A stretch of 64,000 nucleotides of DNA from Geoalkalibacter ferrihydriticus DSM 17813 (GTDB taxonomy: Bacteria > Desulfobacterota > Desulfuromonadia > Desulfuromonadales > Geoalkalibacteraceae), in assembly GCF_000820505.1 (NCBI RefSeq), contig NZ_JWJD01000004.1:32955-96954 (forward strand). Direction: 5' to 3'. Shown here piece after piece: positions 37,290-45,906 of the stretch; the first letter of the stretch is position 1; the number at the start of each line of letters is the position of its first letter. The position numbers and the translations under genes were made by a program. The notes beneath the pieces were generated by a model, which ran no database searches, was not told where the DNA came from, and saw only the letters and a list, made by a program, of their open reading frames with translations.

Positions 37290-37301
37290 AGATTTTGTCC
37301 G

Positions 37302-37571
37302 CTATTCGAAAAAAAGATAATGGGGATGCTCACCGAGATAATCGAGGCACGCATCCAGAGTTCCCTGAAATTCAATGATTTCCCAGCGCTCCTGGTTGTG
37401 AAAATACTCCATGCGCCAGCGTCCCGCGGACGGCGTCGGAATCAGACGGGCAAAAAGGTCATCGCCTCGGGCGAGATGCACCTCGGCGTCCTGGCGCGTC
37501 GCCCGGCAACCGGCCAGGCGGCTGTGTTCGGCGATTTTTTGTCGTACGATGTCGAGTTGGGTATCTTGCAT
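37302..37571 (-). CDS. Small protein of unknown function
   Basis: An 89-aa soluble protein (MQDTQLDIVRQKIAEHS … GTLDACLDYLGEHPHYLFFE). I do not recognise it. GGGGAGG precedes the ATG, and its position in the operon supports it as real. Confidence 0.7.
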   Translation of the reverse strand: MQDTQLDIVRQKIAEHSRLAGCRATRQDAEVHLARGDDLFARLIPTPSAGRWRMEYFHNQERWEIIEFQGTLDACLDYLGEHPHYLFFE

Positions 37572-37669
37572 CAGCGCACCTCCCCATGGCTGGCCCTAAC
37601 GAGCTTCTGCGTCAAGTATACGCCAAGGGGACGGGAGGAAAAGCGCCGCGCATAAATTTCCCCACCGGC

Positions 37670-38221
37670 TTAGCGCTCCACGCCGAGTTCGCGCAGCAGA
37701 TCGTCGATCTCCTCAGCGGCCGGCATGGTCAGATCGTGCGCCCCGTCCTGGCGGCGCAGGCGGGTGATTCCGGGGTGCTGGGCTTCAAGCTGCCGCAATC
37801 GGTAAGTCTGACAGCGGGCCACCGTCATCAGACGCCGCACACGCGTTTCGAGGTCGAATTTTTCCATGGCCGCGCGCAGCGCGAAGCGCAACTCCAGATC
37901 GGACCAGGGCTTGGTGAAAAAGCGATAGATTTCGCCGCGATTGACCGCCTCCATGATCCCGCTCAGAGTGGCATGACCGGTGAGCATGATGCGCACGACT
38001 TCCGGATGGCGCAAGCTCACCCAGGCGAGAAATTCACTGCCTTCCATGCCTGGCATCTGCTGATCGGAGATCACCGCCTTGAAGGCGCCGCCCGCTAAAA
38101 GCGCCTGAGCTTGCTCGGCGCAGGTCGCGCCGCTCACTTCTATGTCCTCATCGAGAAGCGCGCGGGCAATGGCGCGAATCACCTGAGGCTCGTCGTCCAC
38201 CACCAAGACCGCGTTTTTCAT
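37670..38221 (-). CDS. Response regulator (receiver domain plus short tail)
   Basis: A 183-aa protein: receiver domain 1-~120 with acidic pocket VVDDE, phospho-acceptor D53 (VISDQQMPGM), Thr and KPW (FFTKPWSD), then a helical tail without a known output domain. Its ATG overlaps the stop of the REC-GspE gene (ATGA). It resembles the receivers of the other regulators in this operon (KPW[SN]D), so they come from one family. Confidence 0.88.
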   Translation of the reverse strand: MKNAVLVVDDEPQVIRAIARALLDEDIEVSGATCAEQAQALLAGGAFKAVISDQQMPGMEGSEFLAWVSLRHPEVVRIMLTGHATLSGIMEAVNRGEIYRFFTKPWSDLELRFALRAAMEKFDLETRVRRLMTVARCQTYRLRQLEAQHPGITRLRRQDGAHDLTMPAAEEIDDLLRELGVER

Positions 38222-40677
38222 GACAGACTCCTTGGTTTCAGCGTTTCCAGGGACGCGCCGGCCGCGCTGCCGGCGCGCTTTTCCCCACAAAAGGCACACA
38301 CCAGCCAGTCGCTCTCCTGCGGCAGACGGCAGCGCACGCAGATCTCCTGGCGAAAATGCCCGCAGTAGGGGCAGAAGGCAAAGCGCGCCTCGATGCGGCG
38401 CTCGCAGTGCGAACAGGTGCGCTCATGCCGGATCTGCGGCCCCACCACGCGCAGCAACTCCTCCAGGGTGGTCGCGCCCTGGTGGACCTTTTCGATCCCA
38501 TCGTCGATCAGCAGGCGCATGCCCCCGCCGCGCGCCATTTCCAGCAGCTCGCCTTCTTTGTAATTCTCACAGATGAAATGGCGAAAATCCTCATTCATGG
38601 TGAAGATCTCGTAAATGCCGACGCGCCCGGCATAGCCGGTGTTGTTGCAGCGCGCGCAGCCGCGCCCACGCATATTGCGCCCGGCCAGATGGGCGGCGGG
38701 GATGCGCAGCAGCTCCAGGGCTTCGGGATCGGGGTCTTCCGCCACGCGGCAGTGCGGGCAGATGCGCCGCACCAAGCGCTGGGCGACGATGCCCTCCAGG
38801 GCCGAGGCGATGAGATAGGGCTTGATGCCCAAATCGATCAAACGTGTAATGCTGGCGATGGCGTTGTTGGTGTGCAGGGTGGTCAGCACCATGTGGCCGG
38901 TAAGCGCCGCCTTGAAGGCCACATCGGCGGTTTCCAGATCGCGGATTTCCCCCACCAGGATGACATCGGGATCCTGGCGCATGGTGGAGCGCAGAATCGA
39001 AGCGAAGGACACACCGATGCGTTCATGGACAAACACCTGGTTGGCCTCTTCCAGAAAGTATTCGACAGGATCTTCGATGGTTTCAAAATTCTTGGTGCTC
39101 TGCATCATTTCCTTGAGCACCGAATAGAGCAGAGTGGTCTTGCCGCTGCCGGTGGGGCCGGTGGCGACGAAAATGCCCTGGGGTTTGCGAATCACGCGCC
39201 GTAGCTGATCGCGCGCCGCGGGCAAAAGGCCCAGATCCTCCAGATTGAGGATGGCGGCATTCTTGTCGAGGACGCGCATGACCAGCTTTTCGCCACTGAT
39301 GGTGGGCATGGTCGAGACGCGGATATCAACCAGCCGGGTGCCGGCGCGCACGGTGATGCGCCCGTCCTGGGGCTTGCGCCGTTCGGCGATATCGAGGCGC
39401 GCCATGATTTTGACCCGCGAGACCGTGGCCGGGTGCAGGTCGGCGGGGATCTTGATCTTGCTGTGCAGAATGCCGTCGATGCGGTAGCGCACGATGCTGC
39501 ATCGGGTCTTGGGCTCGATGTGGATGTCGCTGGCGCGATAGCGCACCGCTTCGGAAATGATGGCGTTGACGATGCGGATGATGGGTGGAATTTCCGACGA
39601 ATCGAGCAGCTCCTGCACATTGATGTCGACGTCATCCTCTTCGATGATGATATCGACTTCGTCCATGGGCTCGATGTCGGGGATGTCGCCGAACACATCG
39701 CTCAGCTCCGCGCCTTCCTGCCAGACGTCGTTGAGCCGGCGGGCGATATCCGAACTCAGCGCCACCACCGGCTGCACCTTGAGTCCGGTCATCAGGGCGA
39801 TGTTGTCGCATTTGTAGAAGTCGGAGGGATCGGCCATGGCCAGGGTCAGGCGGTTGTCTTCCAGGCGCAGGGGCAGCAGGCGGTTTTTCAGGCACAGGTC
39901 CCTGGGCAGAAAACGCGCCACGTCGCGCGCCACGGGGATTTCCTTAAGATCGACGAACTCCAGGCTCAGATGGTGTTGCAGGGCGCGCGCAACCTTGGTC
40001 TCCTTGACGATAGCCAGCCGCTCCAGGGCCTCGATAATGAATTCGTCGGGCGCCAGTTCGCGCTGGGCGCGCTGAAATTCGGCGCGGTCCACCAGTCCCG
40101 CCTTCTCCAATACGGTGCCGAGAATGCCGCGATTTTCCGTGAGCAGAGGCGCCGCACTCTTGAGTTTTTCCTGCTGGCTGCGGGTCAGCTCGCGCAGGCG
40201 ACGATTTTCGCGAATAAGCACATACTGTTGCAGTCCCAGGCTCACCGTGAGGCGCAAATCCTCATCGTTCCACGGCTTGGTGATGAACTTGAAGACCGCC
40301 CCCTCGTTGACCGCGCCCATGATGGACTGCACATCGGCATAGCCGGTGAGCATGATGCGGATGATGCGCGGCCAGCGTTCCTTGACCTGGCGCAGCAGTT
40401 CAGCGCCGGTCAGGCCAGGCATGCGATGGTCGCTGACGATCAGATGCACTTGGTTGGCGCTCAACAGCTCCAGGGCCCGATGGGCATCCGAGGCGATGAG
40501 GATGTGGTAGTTCTCATCCATGAAAATGCGCTGCAAGGCGCGCAGCACCCCCGGCTCGTCATCCACCAGCAGCAGGGTGAAGCGCTCCTGCTCGCCCGAA
40601 GGCTCCTGCGGCTGCGCCTTTGCGTCGGCTTGCGTCTCGGGGTCCAGGGAGCGAAAGAGTTCGGCGAATTTAGCCAT
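38218..40677 (-). CDS. Receiver domain-GspE/PilB-type secretion ATPase fusion with zinc ribbons
   Basis: An 819-aa protein. It has a receiver domain (~33-150; D83, KPWND), a linker, a GspE/MshE N-terminal domain (~200-330: LEKAGLVDRAEFQRA … DLCLKNRLLPLRLEDNRLTLAMADP), and a type II secretion/type IV pilus AAA ATPase. The latter shows SDIHIEPKTRC, Walker A GPTGSGKTTLL, the Asp box DPVEYF, Walker B ILVGEIRD and the His box TGHMVLTTLHTNN. CxxC knuckles follow (CPHC, CARCNN), and the end carries further zinc-ribbon pairs (CSHC, CPYC, CVRC, CAFC). The fusion places ATPase activity under phosphorelay control. ATG at 40677 has GGAGG; it overlaps the upstream kinase gene by 8 bases. No pilin or secretin gene is visible here. 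Confidence 0.9.
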   Translation of the reverse strand: MAKFAELFRSLDPETQADAKAQPQEPSGEQERFTLLLVDDEPGVLRALQRIFMDENYHILIASDAHRALELLSANQVHLIVSDHRMPGLTGAELLRQVKERWPRIIRIMLTGYADVQSIMGAVNEGAVFKFITKPWNDEDLRLTVSLGLQQYVLIRENRRLRELTRSQQEKLKSAAPLLTENRGILGTVLEKAGLVDRAEFQRAQRELAPDEFIIEALERLAIVKETKVARALQHHLSLEFVDLKEIPVARDVARFLPRDLCLKNRLLPLRLEDNRLTLAMADPSDFYKCDNIALMTGLKVQPVVALSSDIARRLNDVWQEGAELSDVFGDIPDIEPMDEVDIIIEEDDVDINVQELLDSSEIPPIIRIVNAIISEAVRYRASDIHIEPKTRCSIVRYRIDGILHSKIKIPADLHPATVSRVKIMARLDIAERRKPQDGRITVRAGTRLVDIRVSTMPTISGEKLVMRVLDKNAAILNLEDLGLLPAARDQLRRVIRKPQGIFVATGPTGSGKTTLLYSVLKEMMQSTKNFETIEDPVEYFLEEANQVFVHERIGVSFASILRSTMRQDPDVILVGEIRDLETADVAFKAALTGHMVLTTLHTNNAIASITRLIDLGIKPYLIASALEGIVAQRLVRRICPHCRVAEDPDPEALELLRIPAAHLAGRNMRGRGCARCNNTGYAGRVGIYEIFTMNEDFRHFICENYKEGELLEMARGGGMRLLIDDGIEKVHQGATTLEELLRVVGPQIRHERTCSHCERRIEARFAFCPYCGHFRQEICVRCRLPQESDWLVCAFCGEKRAGSAAGASLETLKPRSLS

Positions 40678-41974
40678 GGGCATCCTCCGCTGCCGCCAGA
40701 TACAGGGCAAATTCGGCACCGCCGCCGGGCGCCGCTGCGACCTCGACATGCCCGCCGAAAGCGCGCGCGGCATCGTGCACCAGGGTCAACCCCAGGCCGA
40801 CGCCCGCGCCGACCTCGCGGGTGGTGAAAAACGGCTCGAAAATTCGCGAACGCAGCTCTTCGGCAACCCCCGGACCGTTGTCGCGAAACATCAAACGCAC
40901 CCCGTCCGCGTCCACCTTCCCCTGAATGTGCATTTCCAGACCCTCGGGGCGGGCCTGCGTCGCATTGCGGATCAGATTCATGAACGCCTGACAGAGCAGC
41001 GCCCCGTCGCCGCGGAGTTGGGGCAGGCCGTCAAGCTGCGCGCTGACGCGCGCATCCGGCGGGATCTCCGGCTCCATCACCGCCAGGGTGCGCGCCAGGG
41101 ACTGAGCAATATCCACCGTGGCCCCCGGCGCCACATCAATGTGCGCAAAGGCCCGCAGATCGGCAATGATCTGTTTGACCCGCTCGGCCCCGGAAATACA
41201 TTGGGGCAGCAGCTCGCCGACATCCTCGGTGACATAGTCAAGGCGCAGCTCGCGCCACTTGTGACGCACCGCCTCCTGAAGATCGGCGCTCAAACAGGTG
41301 CCGACGCGATGGTGAAAAAATTCGAGCATGTCGACGAAGCGTCCGACATACTTCTGCAGGGTATTGAGATTGCTCAGGATAAAGCCCAGGGGGTTGTTAA
41401 TTTCATGGGCCATTCCGGCGGCCAGTTGCCCCACAGCCGCCATTTTCTCCTGCCGCAACAGGCGCGCCCAGGCGCGCTCCAGCTCGACGCCGCGCTCACG
41501 CACCCGCTCTTCGAGATTTTCGGACAGCTCGCGGTAACGGCTTTCGGAAGCGCTCAACTCACGGTTGGCCGCCAGCAACTCCTCATAGGAGAGGCTCACC
41601 ACCTGGGTGTGAATCTCGGTGGTCAGCATGCGTTTGAGATTGGCGTTGATGGTGCCGTTGAGCGCCGCCGCCGCCATTTGCGCCATAGCCGCCATGATCC
41701 CCTCGGCCGTTGCGGCCTCGATGCGCACCTCGCCGACCTCCTCGCCCTCCAGCCACAGGGGCTGTGCGGCGCGTTGCGTGCCATACGGCGGCGCCACCTC
41801 GGAGTCGCGCGCGGGCCACTGCCAGAGCACTTGCGCGCCTGCAACCACCAAGGCACGCTGTGCGCCGGCGGTCACCGCGGCACGCAGCAGCGGCTCCACC
41901 TCGGCGACGGTGAGCACGTCGGTGAGCGTTTTTTCGGCGCCGACCAGAAATTCGATGCCTTCCGCGTCAACCAT
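40670..41974 (-). CDS. Soluble sensor histidine kinase
   Basis: A 434-aa kinase without TM segments. A ~120-residue N-terminal domain of unknown type is followed by a coiled coil (~130-175), HisKA with H190 (GMAHEINNPLGF) and HATPase_c (AFMNLIRNATQAR, DNGPGVAEELRSRI, GVGLGLTLVHD). It lies just before the REC-ATPase gene and is its most likely kinase. Confidence 0.9.
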   Translation of the reverse strand: MVDAEGIEFLVGAEKTLTDVLTVAEVEPLLRAAVTAGAQRALVVAGAQVLWQWPARDSEVAPPYGTQRAAQPLWLEGEEVGEVRIEAATAEGIMAAMAQMAAAALNGTINANLKRMLTTEIHTQVVSLSYEELLAANRELSASESRYRELSENLEERVRERGVELERAWARLLRQEKMAAVGQLAAGMAHEINNPLGFILSNLNTLQKYVGRFVDMLEFFHHRVGTCLSADLQEAVRHKWRELRLDYVTEDVGELLPQCISGAERVKQIIADLRAFAHIDVAPGATVDIAQSLARTLAVMEPEIPPDARVSAQLDGLPQLRGDGALLCQAFMNLIRNATQARPEGLEMHIQGKVDADGVRLMFRDNGPGVAEELRSRIFEPFFTTREVGAGVGLGLTLVHDAARAFGGHVEVAAAPGGGAEFALYLAAAEDAHG

Positions 41975-42061
41975 GGGCAGAAATCCTTTTTTGGTGAGTC
42001 ACTCTTCCTCCTAGGGGCTCGCGGCCTCCATGGCGGAGGTGTCCGGCGCCCGGACGGCGAT

Positions 42062-42730
42062 TCACAATCCCTCAGCTTCCCGCGCGGGCACCACCAGTTG
42101 GCGCACAAAATCGTCCCTGGTCAGGCCATGGGCGGCGGCCAGCTGCCATTTGTCATCCAGTTGCGCATAGGTGCGCGCGGCCAGGGTGGCGAAGGTTTCC
42201 AGCACGCCCTCGCCGTTCAAGGCCGAAGCCAGATGAATGGGAATGCCGGTGGGCTGCCACACGCGTTCGATGTCGTTCTGGGAGACCACCCGCGGTAAAT
42301 CGCGCTTGTTGAACTGGATGACCAACGGCACCTGGGCGATATCCAGACCAACCAGGGCCAGGTTTTTCTCCAGGTTTTCAAAGCTGGCCACATTGTTGCC
42401 CGTTTCCGAGAGCTGCGAGTCGGCGATGAACGCCACCCCGTCGGCGCGCTGCAACACCGCCTTGCGCGTGGCGTCGTGGCGCACTTGGCCGGGCACGGTG
42501 TAGACCTTGATCTTGATGCGCAACCCGCTGGGCGCCGTAAGAAAAAACGGCAGGAGATCGAAATAGATGGTGCGGTCATCGCGCGTGTCGAGCACCATCA
42601 GATCGCCGCGGCCCTTGCGCGCCAACAGCTCGTGCAATTGCAGCAGGTTGGTGGTCTTGCCCGAAAGGGCCGGCCCGTAATAGACGAGCTTGAGCACCAT
42701 TTTATTTTCAGCCTGGTTGAACTCGATCAC
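42062..42730 (-). CDS. MglA-like small Ras-family GTPase
   Basis: A 222-aa bacterial small GTPase of the MglA/Gtr-like group. P-loop GPALSGKT (19-26), switch II TVPGQVRHDATRKAVLQ, and FNKRDLP (NKxD). A central TVPGQ in place of DTAG (DxxG) is characteristic of MglA. MglA directs cell polarity and type IV pilus switching in Myxococcus. The usual partner MglB (roadblock domain) is not encoded beside it. GTG at 42730 was chosen for the AGAGG site and the position 4 bases after the upstream stop. Confidence 0.88.
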   Translation of the reverse strand: MIEFNQAENKMVLKLVYYGPALSGKTTNLLQLHELLARKGRGDLMVLDTRDDRTIYFDLLPFFLTAPSGLRIKIKVYTVPGQVRHDATRKAVLQRADGVAFIADSQLSETGNNVASFENLEKNLALVGLDIAQVPLVIQFNKRDLPRVVSQNDIERVWQPTGIPIHLASALNGEGVLETFATLAARTYAQLDDKWQLAAAHGLTRDDFVRQLVVPAREAEGL

Positions 42731-42734
42731 GACC

Positions 42735-44066
42735 TCACCTCTTCTTAACCAGCACGGCGATGCCCCGGCGAAAGGGGTCCAGCTCATGGTAACGAAAGAT
42801 GGCGGCAATCGCCTCGTCGTCAAGCACCGTGTTGCGGCTGAGCAGCAGCAGGCCGGTGCTGCTGAACAGATCGTCGTTAAGCACCATGCCGTTGTTCAGT
42901 TCGGCGGGCCGCACCAGGCGCGGCACCATGCCTGCGGCGTCGGCGGGCGGCCCGTAATGGGCGCGCACCACCTGTTCGAAAAAGGGGTAGAGGCTGGTGT
43001 CGAAGCGGCTGCCGAGATAGGGCTGCAACAGGGTCAACACCAGGTCGGCGGCGCGTTCGTCATGGCGCGGCAGGTTGCGATCGATGAAATCGGCCAAAGC
43101 GATGATGCGCGCCCCCAGGGGAATGGCGGTGCCCCCCAGGGCGTCCGGGTAACCGCTGCCGTCGTAGTGCTCATGATGATGGCGGATGAGCACCCCGGCG
43201 CCGCGCAGATCGGAGATGGCGTCGATGGCCATCTGGCCGCGCACCGTATGTTGCAGATATGCGTGCAAGTCCTCGCCGCTGAGCTCCTCGGCGCGGCGGC
43301 GCAACAGGCCGTCGGGGGTGCCGATTTCGCCAATGTCGTGCAGCAGCGCCGCCACCTGCAACTCGTCGCGCTCCTCGGCGCCAAGGTTCATGGCCTGCGC
43401 CACCCCCAGGGCCAGGGCGCTGACATTGCGCGCGTGGTTGCGCATGTGCGGCGCGCGCATTTCCAGCAGGCCCGAAAGCGCCCCGATGGTGTCGCGGTAG
43501 TTGGCCTTGAGGCGCGTGTTCTTGGCGCGCAGCTCCTCGTTTTTCTTGCGAATTTCAGCCGTCTGCTCCAGCACCCGGCTTTTCAGCCGGGTGTTCCACT
43601 GGCGCAGTTCTTCGTTCTGGCGATTGACGATCTGGTGCAGGCGCTCGTTTTCACGCTTGAGGCGGTATTGGGTGGCGGCCTCGCGCACGGTCATGAGCAG
43701 CGCCTGGTCGTCCCAGGGCTTGGTGAGATAGCGATAGGCACCGCCCTGGTTGATGGCGGCGATGGTCGCCTCCATGTCGGCATAGCCCGTGAGCAGGATG
43801 CGCAGGGCCTGGGGCGCGATCACGCGCGCCTGTTCGAGAAATTCAACCCCCGTCATGCCCGGCATGCGCTGGTCGGAGACAATCACCCCCACTTCGGGCG
43901 CGTCTCTGAGCATCTCCAGCGCCACGCTGCCCGAGGCGGCGGTCAGCAGCTCGAACTCCTCGTCCATGAGCAGCCGCCGCAATGCGGTCAGGATGTTGGG
44001 CTCATCGTCCACCAGCAGAATGCTTAAGGGGATCTCTTCTGCAACCAACTCCGGCGTCTCGCTCAT
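42735..44066 (-). CDS. Response regulator with HD-GYP output domain
   Basis: A 443-aa protein: receiver (1-~135; D65, KPWDD), coiled coil (~140-195), and an HD-GYP domain with the complete catalytic set (LLHDIGEIGTPDGLL; HHHEHYDGSGYPDAL). It likely degrades cyclic di-GMP when phosphorylated. The C-terminal ~90 residues are an added helical segment. ATG at 44066 overlaps a small upstream open frame. Confidence 0.92.
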   Translation of the reverse strand: MSETPELVAEEIPLSILLVDDEPNILTALRRLLMDEEFELLTAASGSVALEMLRDAPEVGVIVSDQRMPGMTGVEFLEQARVIAPQALRILLTGYADMEATIAAINQGGAYRYLTKPWDDQALLMTVREAATQYRLKRENERLHQIVNRQNEELRQWNTRLKSRVLEQTAEIRKKNEELRAKNTRLKANYRDTIGALSGLLEMRAPHMRNHARNVSALALGVAQAMNLGAEERDELQVAALLHDIGEIGTPDGLLRRRAEELSGEDLHAYLQHTVRGQMAIDAISDLRGAGVLIRHHHEHYDGSGYPDALGGTAIPLGARIIALADFIDRNLPRHDERAADLVLTLLQPYLGSRFDTSLYPFFEQVVRAHYGPPADAAGMVPRLVRPAELNNGMVLNDDLFSSTGLLLLSRNTVLDDEAIAAIFRYHELDPFRRGIAVLVKKR

Positions 44067-44170
44067 GGCGCCTGTTCCTGTGTGCAACGCGCGCGCGCCA
44101 GATCGGCCGGCAGCCGCCCCGTGAGCCGCACAGGGGGCTCATCATCGGCGAACAGTATCGTTTCACGCAT
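44063..44170 (-). CDS. 35-codon open frame resembling a receiver start
   Basis: ATG at 44170 overlaps the stop of the upstream gene (ATGCGTGA) and its TGA overlaps the next ATG (CCATGA). The product starts MRETILFADDEPPVRL, which looks like the first strand and acidic pair of a receiver domain, then continues with a proline/arginine-rich tail. It is either a translational-coupling peptide or the remnant of a deleted receiver gene. Confidence 0.45.
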   Translation of the reverse strand: MRETILFADDEPPVRLTGRLPADLARARCTQEQAP

Positions 44171-44996
44171 GCGTCTCTGCCTCCTCGTTAAAAGTCAGGA
44201 TGATGCCCTGCTGAGCGCCGAAGCACATACGCACCCCCTTGACGCGCAGCAGCGCGCCGCCCAGCTTCACCCGCAGGTAGGCGGCGCCTTCCCCGGGCAG
44301 GCCGTCGATAAAGGCATTGATGTCCGGCGGCAGGGCGGCGTGGCGATCGGCCGCGATCAAGCCGCCCTCGACATCGGCAAAAAGCTCATCCGCCGAGGCG
44401 TTGCTGTACACCACCTGGTCGTCGCAATCCAGGCCGACAACCGCCAGGGGCAGGGCGTGCAGAATATTCTGCGCGCCGGTCAGCGCCTGATTGCGAAATA
44501 CCAGCTCGGCGGTGCGCTCATTGACCAGATCTTCAAGATTTTCGTTCATCAACTGCAGCTCTTCGTTGGACAGACGCAGATCTTCCATCAGCTGGCGATT
44601 GCGCGCGTGCAGAAAGTAGCGCTCCAGGGCGTTGTCGATGGTAACGCGCAGTTCGTCGTCGTTCCACGGCTTAGGGATGAATTTGTAAATCTGGCCCTCG
44701 TTGATGGCATCGACCACCGCCGCCGTATCGGCGTAGCCCGACAGCACGATGCGCACCGTTTCGGGACGCCGCCGGCACACCTCATGGAGAAAATCCACGC
44801 CGGTCATCTCGGGCATGCGGTAATCCGAGATCACCACCTGGATGCCCTCCTCGCGCTCCAGAATCTCCAGCCCCTGCGGTCCGGAAAGGGCGGTGAAAAG
44901 TTCATAGTCCTCGTCGAGAAACACCCGCTGCAAGGCGCGCAGGACATTCTTTTCGTCGTCGACGCACAGAATCTTAATGACCTCGTCAGTTTTCAT
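44163..44996 (-). CDS. Response regulator with PAS-like domain
   Basis: A 277-aa protein: receiver (1-~125; D58 in VISDYRMPEM, KPWND), a coiled coil (~130-170: LRLSNEELQLMNENLEDLVN) and a C-terminal PAS-like segment (ILHALPLAVVGLDCDDQVVYSNAS). No enzymatic output. The ATG at 44996 is preceded by GAGGAG within the previous gene. It may act as an intermediate phospho-carrier in the operon. Confidence 0.88.
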   Translation of the reverse strand: MKTDEVIKILCVDDEKNVLRALQRVFLDEDYELFTALSGPQGLEILEREEGIQVVISDYRMPEMTGVDFLHEVCRRRPETVRIVLSGYADTAAVVDAINEGQIYKFIPKPWNDDELRVTIDNALERYFLHARNRQLMEDLRLSNEELQLMNENLEDLVNERTAELVFRNQALTGAQNILHALPLAVVGLDCDDQVVYSNASADELFADVEGGLIAADRHAALPPDINAFIDGLPGEGAAYLRVKLGGALLRVKGVRMCFGAQQGIILTFNEEAETHA

Positions 44997-45906
44997 GCCC
45001 ATGCTCCTCGGCCACCGGGAAAGACAGGGTAAAGGTGGTGCCGACTCCCAGACGGCTCTCGACGCTGATGCGCCCGCCGTGCTTGTTGACGATATCCGCA
45101 ACGATGGCCAGCCCCAGACCAGTGCCCTGGCCGACGTCCTTGGTGGTGAAAAACGGCTCGAACACACGCTCCAGATGTTCAGGCGCGATGCCGCCGCCCG
45201 TGTCGCTGATGCTGACGTTGACCGCGCCCGCCGCGCGTCGCGTGCGCAGCAGGATGCGTCCCTTGTCGGTCATGGCATGTGACGCATTGACCAGCAGGTT
45301 CAGGAACACCTGGGTCAATTCCTGGCGGCGGCACAACACCTGCGGCAGCGGCTCATAGTCGCGCTCGATCTCAACCTTGTATTTGAGTTCGTTCCACACC
45401 AGCTTGAGTGTGTCCTCGAGACACGCCTGAAGATCGGCGGGCTGCAGCGCGTCGCTGCCGGCGTGAGAAAAGCTCTTGAGCCCCTGGACGATGGCGCTGA
45501 CCCGCTGCGCGCCGTCCAGGGACTCGGCGATGAGCTGGTCGATATCCTCGACCACGAAGTCGATCTTGAGCGCCTTGCGCGCCGCCTCCAACCGCTGCGC
45601 GGCCGCCGGCGCATCGTAGGCCCGGATGATATCGTCCTGCACGCTGATAAATTCGGTGAGCTTTTGCAGATATCTGGCCAGCGAACTCAGATTGCTGGCG
45701 ATAAACCCCACCGGGTTGTTGATCTCATGGGCCACGCCCACCGCGAGTTGCCCCACGGCGGCCATTTTTTCCTGGTGGAAACTACACAGACGCGCCTGCT
45801 CCAGCGCCGCGCGCGTTTGGGTCAGTTCACGCTGTAATGCCGTTGCGTCCGGCTGTTGGCCACCCGGGCATGGGCGCGGTGTGTCGAAATCTCGCTGTTC
45901 CCTCAT
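44986..45906 (-). CDS. Short soluble histidine kinase
   Basis: A 306-aa kinase with almost no sensor part: a short coiled coil, HisKA with H60 ([12 protein letters not shown]) and HATPase_c ([36 protein letters not shown]). It shares the HEINNP core and sequence around it with the two upstream kinases, so all three come from tandem duplication. Its start overlaps the upstream stop (ATGA). Confidence 0.9.
   Translation of the reverse strand: MREQRDFDTPRPCPGGQQPDATALQRELTQTRAALEQARLCSFHQEKMAAVGQLAVGVAHEINNPVGFIASNLSSLARYLQKLTEFISVQDDIIRAYDAPAAAQRLEAARKALKIDFVVEDIDQLIAESLDGAQRVSAIVQGLKSFSHAGSDALQPADLQACLEDTLKLVWNELKYKVEIERDYEPLPQVLCRRQELTQVFLNLLVNASHAMTDKGRILLRTRRAAGAVNVSISDTGGGIAPEHLERVFEPFFTTKDVGQGTGLGLAIVADIVNKHGGRISVESRLGVGTTFTLSFPVAEEHGHEN

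Noticed and set aside
39433..40827. 464-codon plus-strand open frame across the receiver-ATPase gene
   Set aside because: It is antisense to a protein with all ATPase motifs, and the translation is low-complexity without known motifs.
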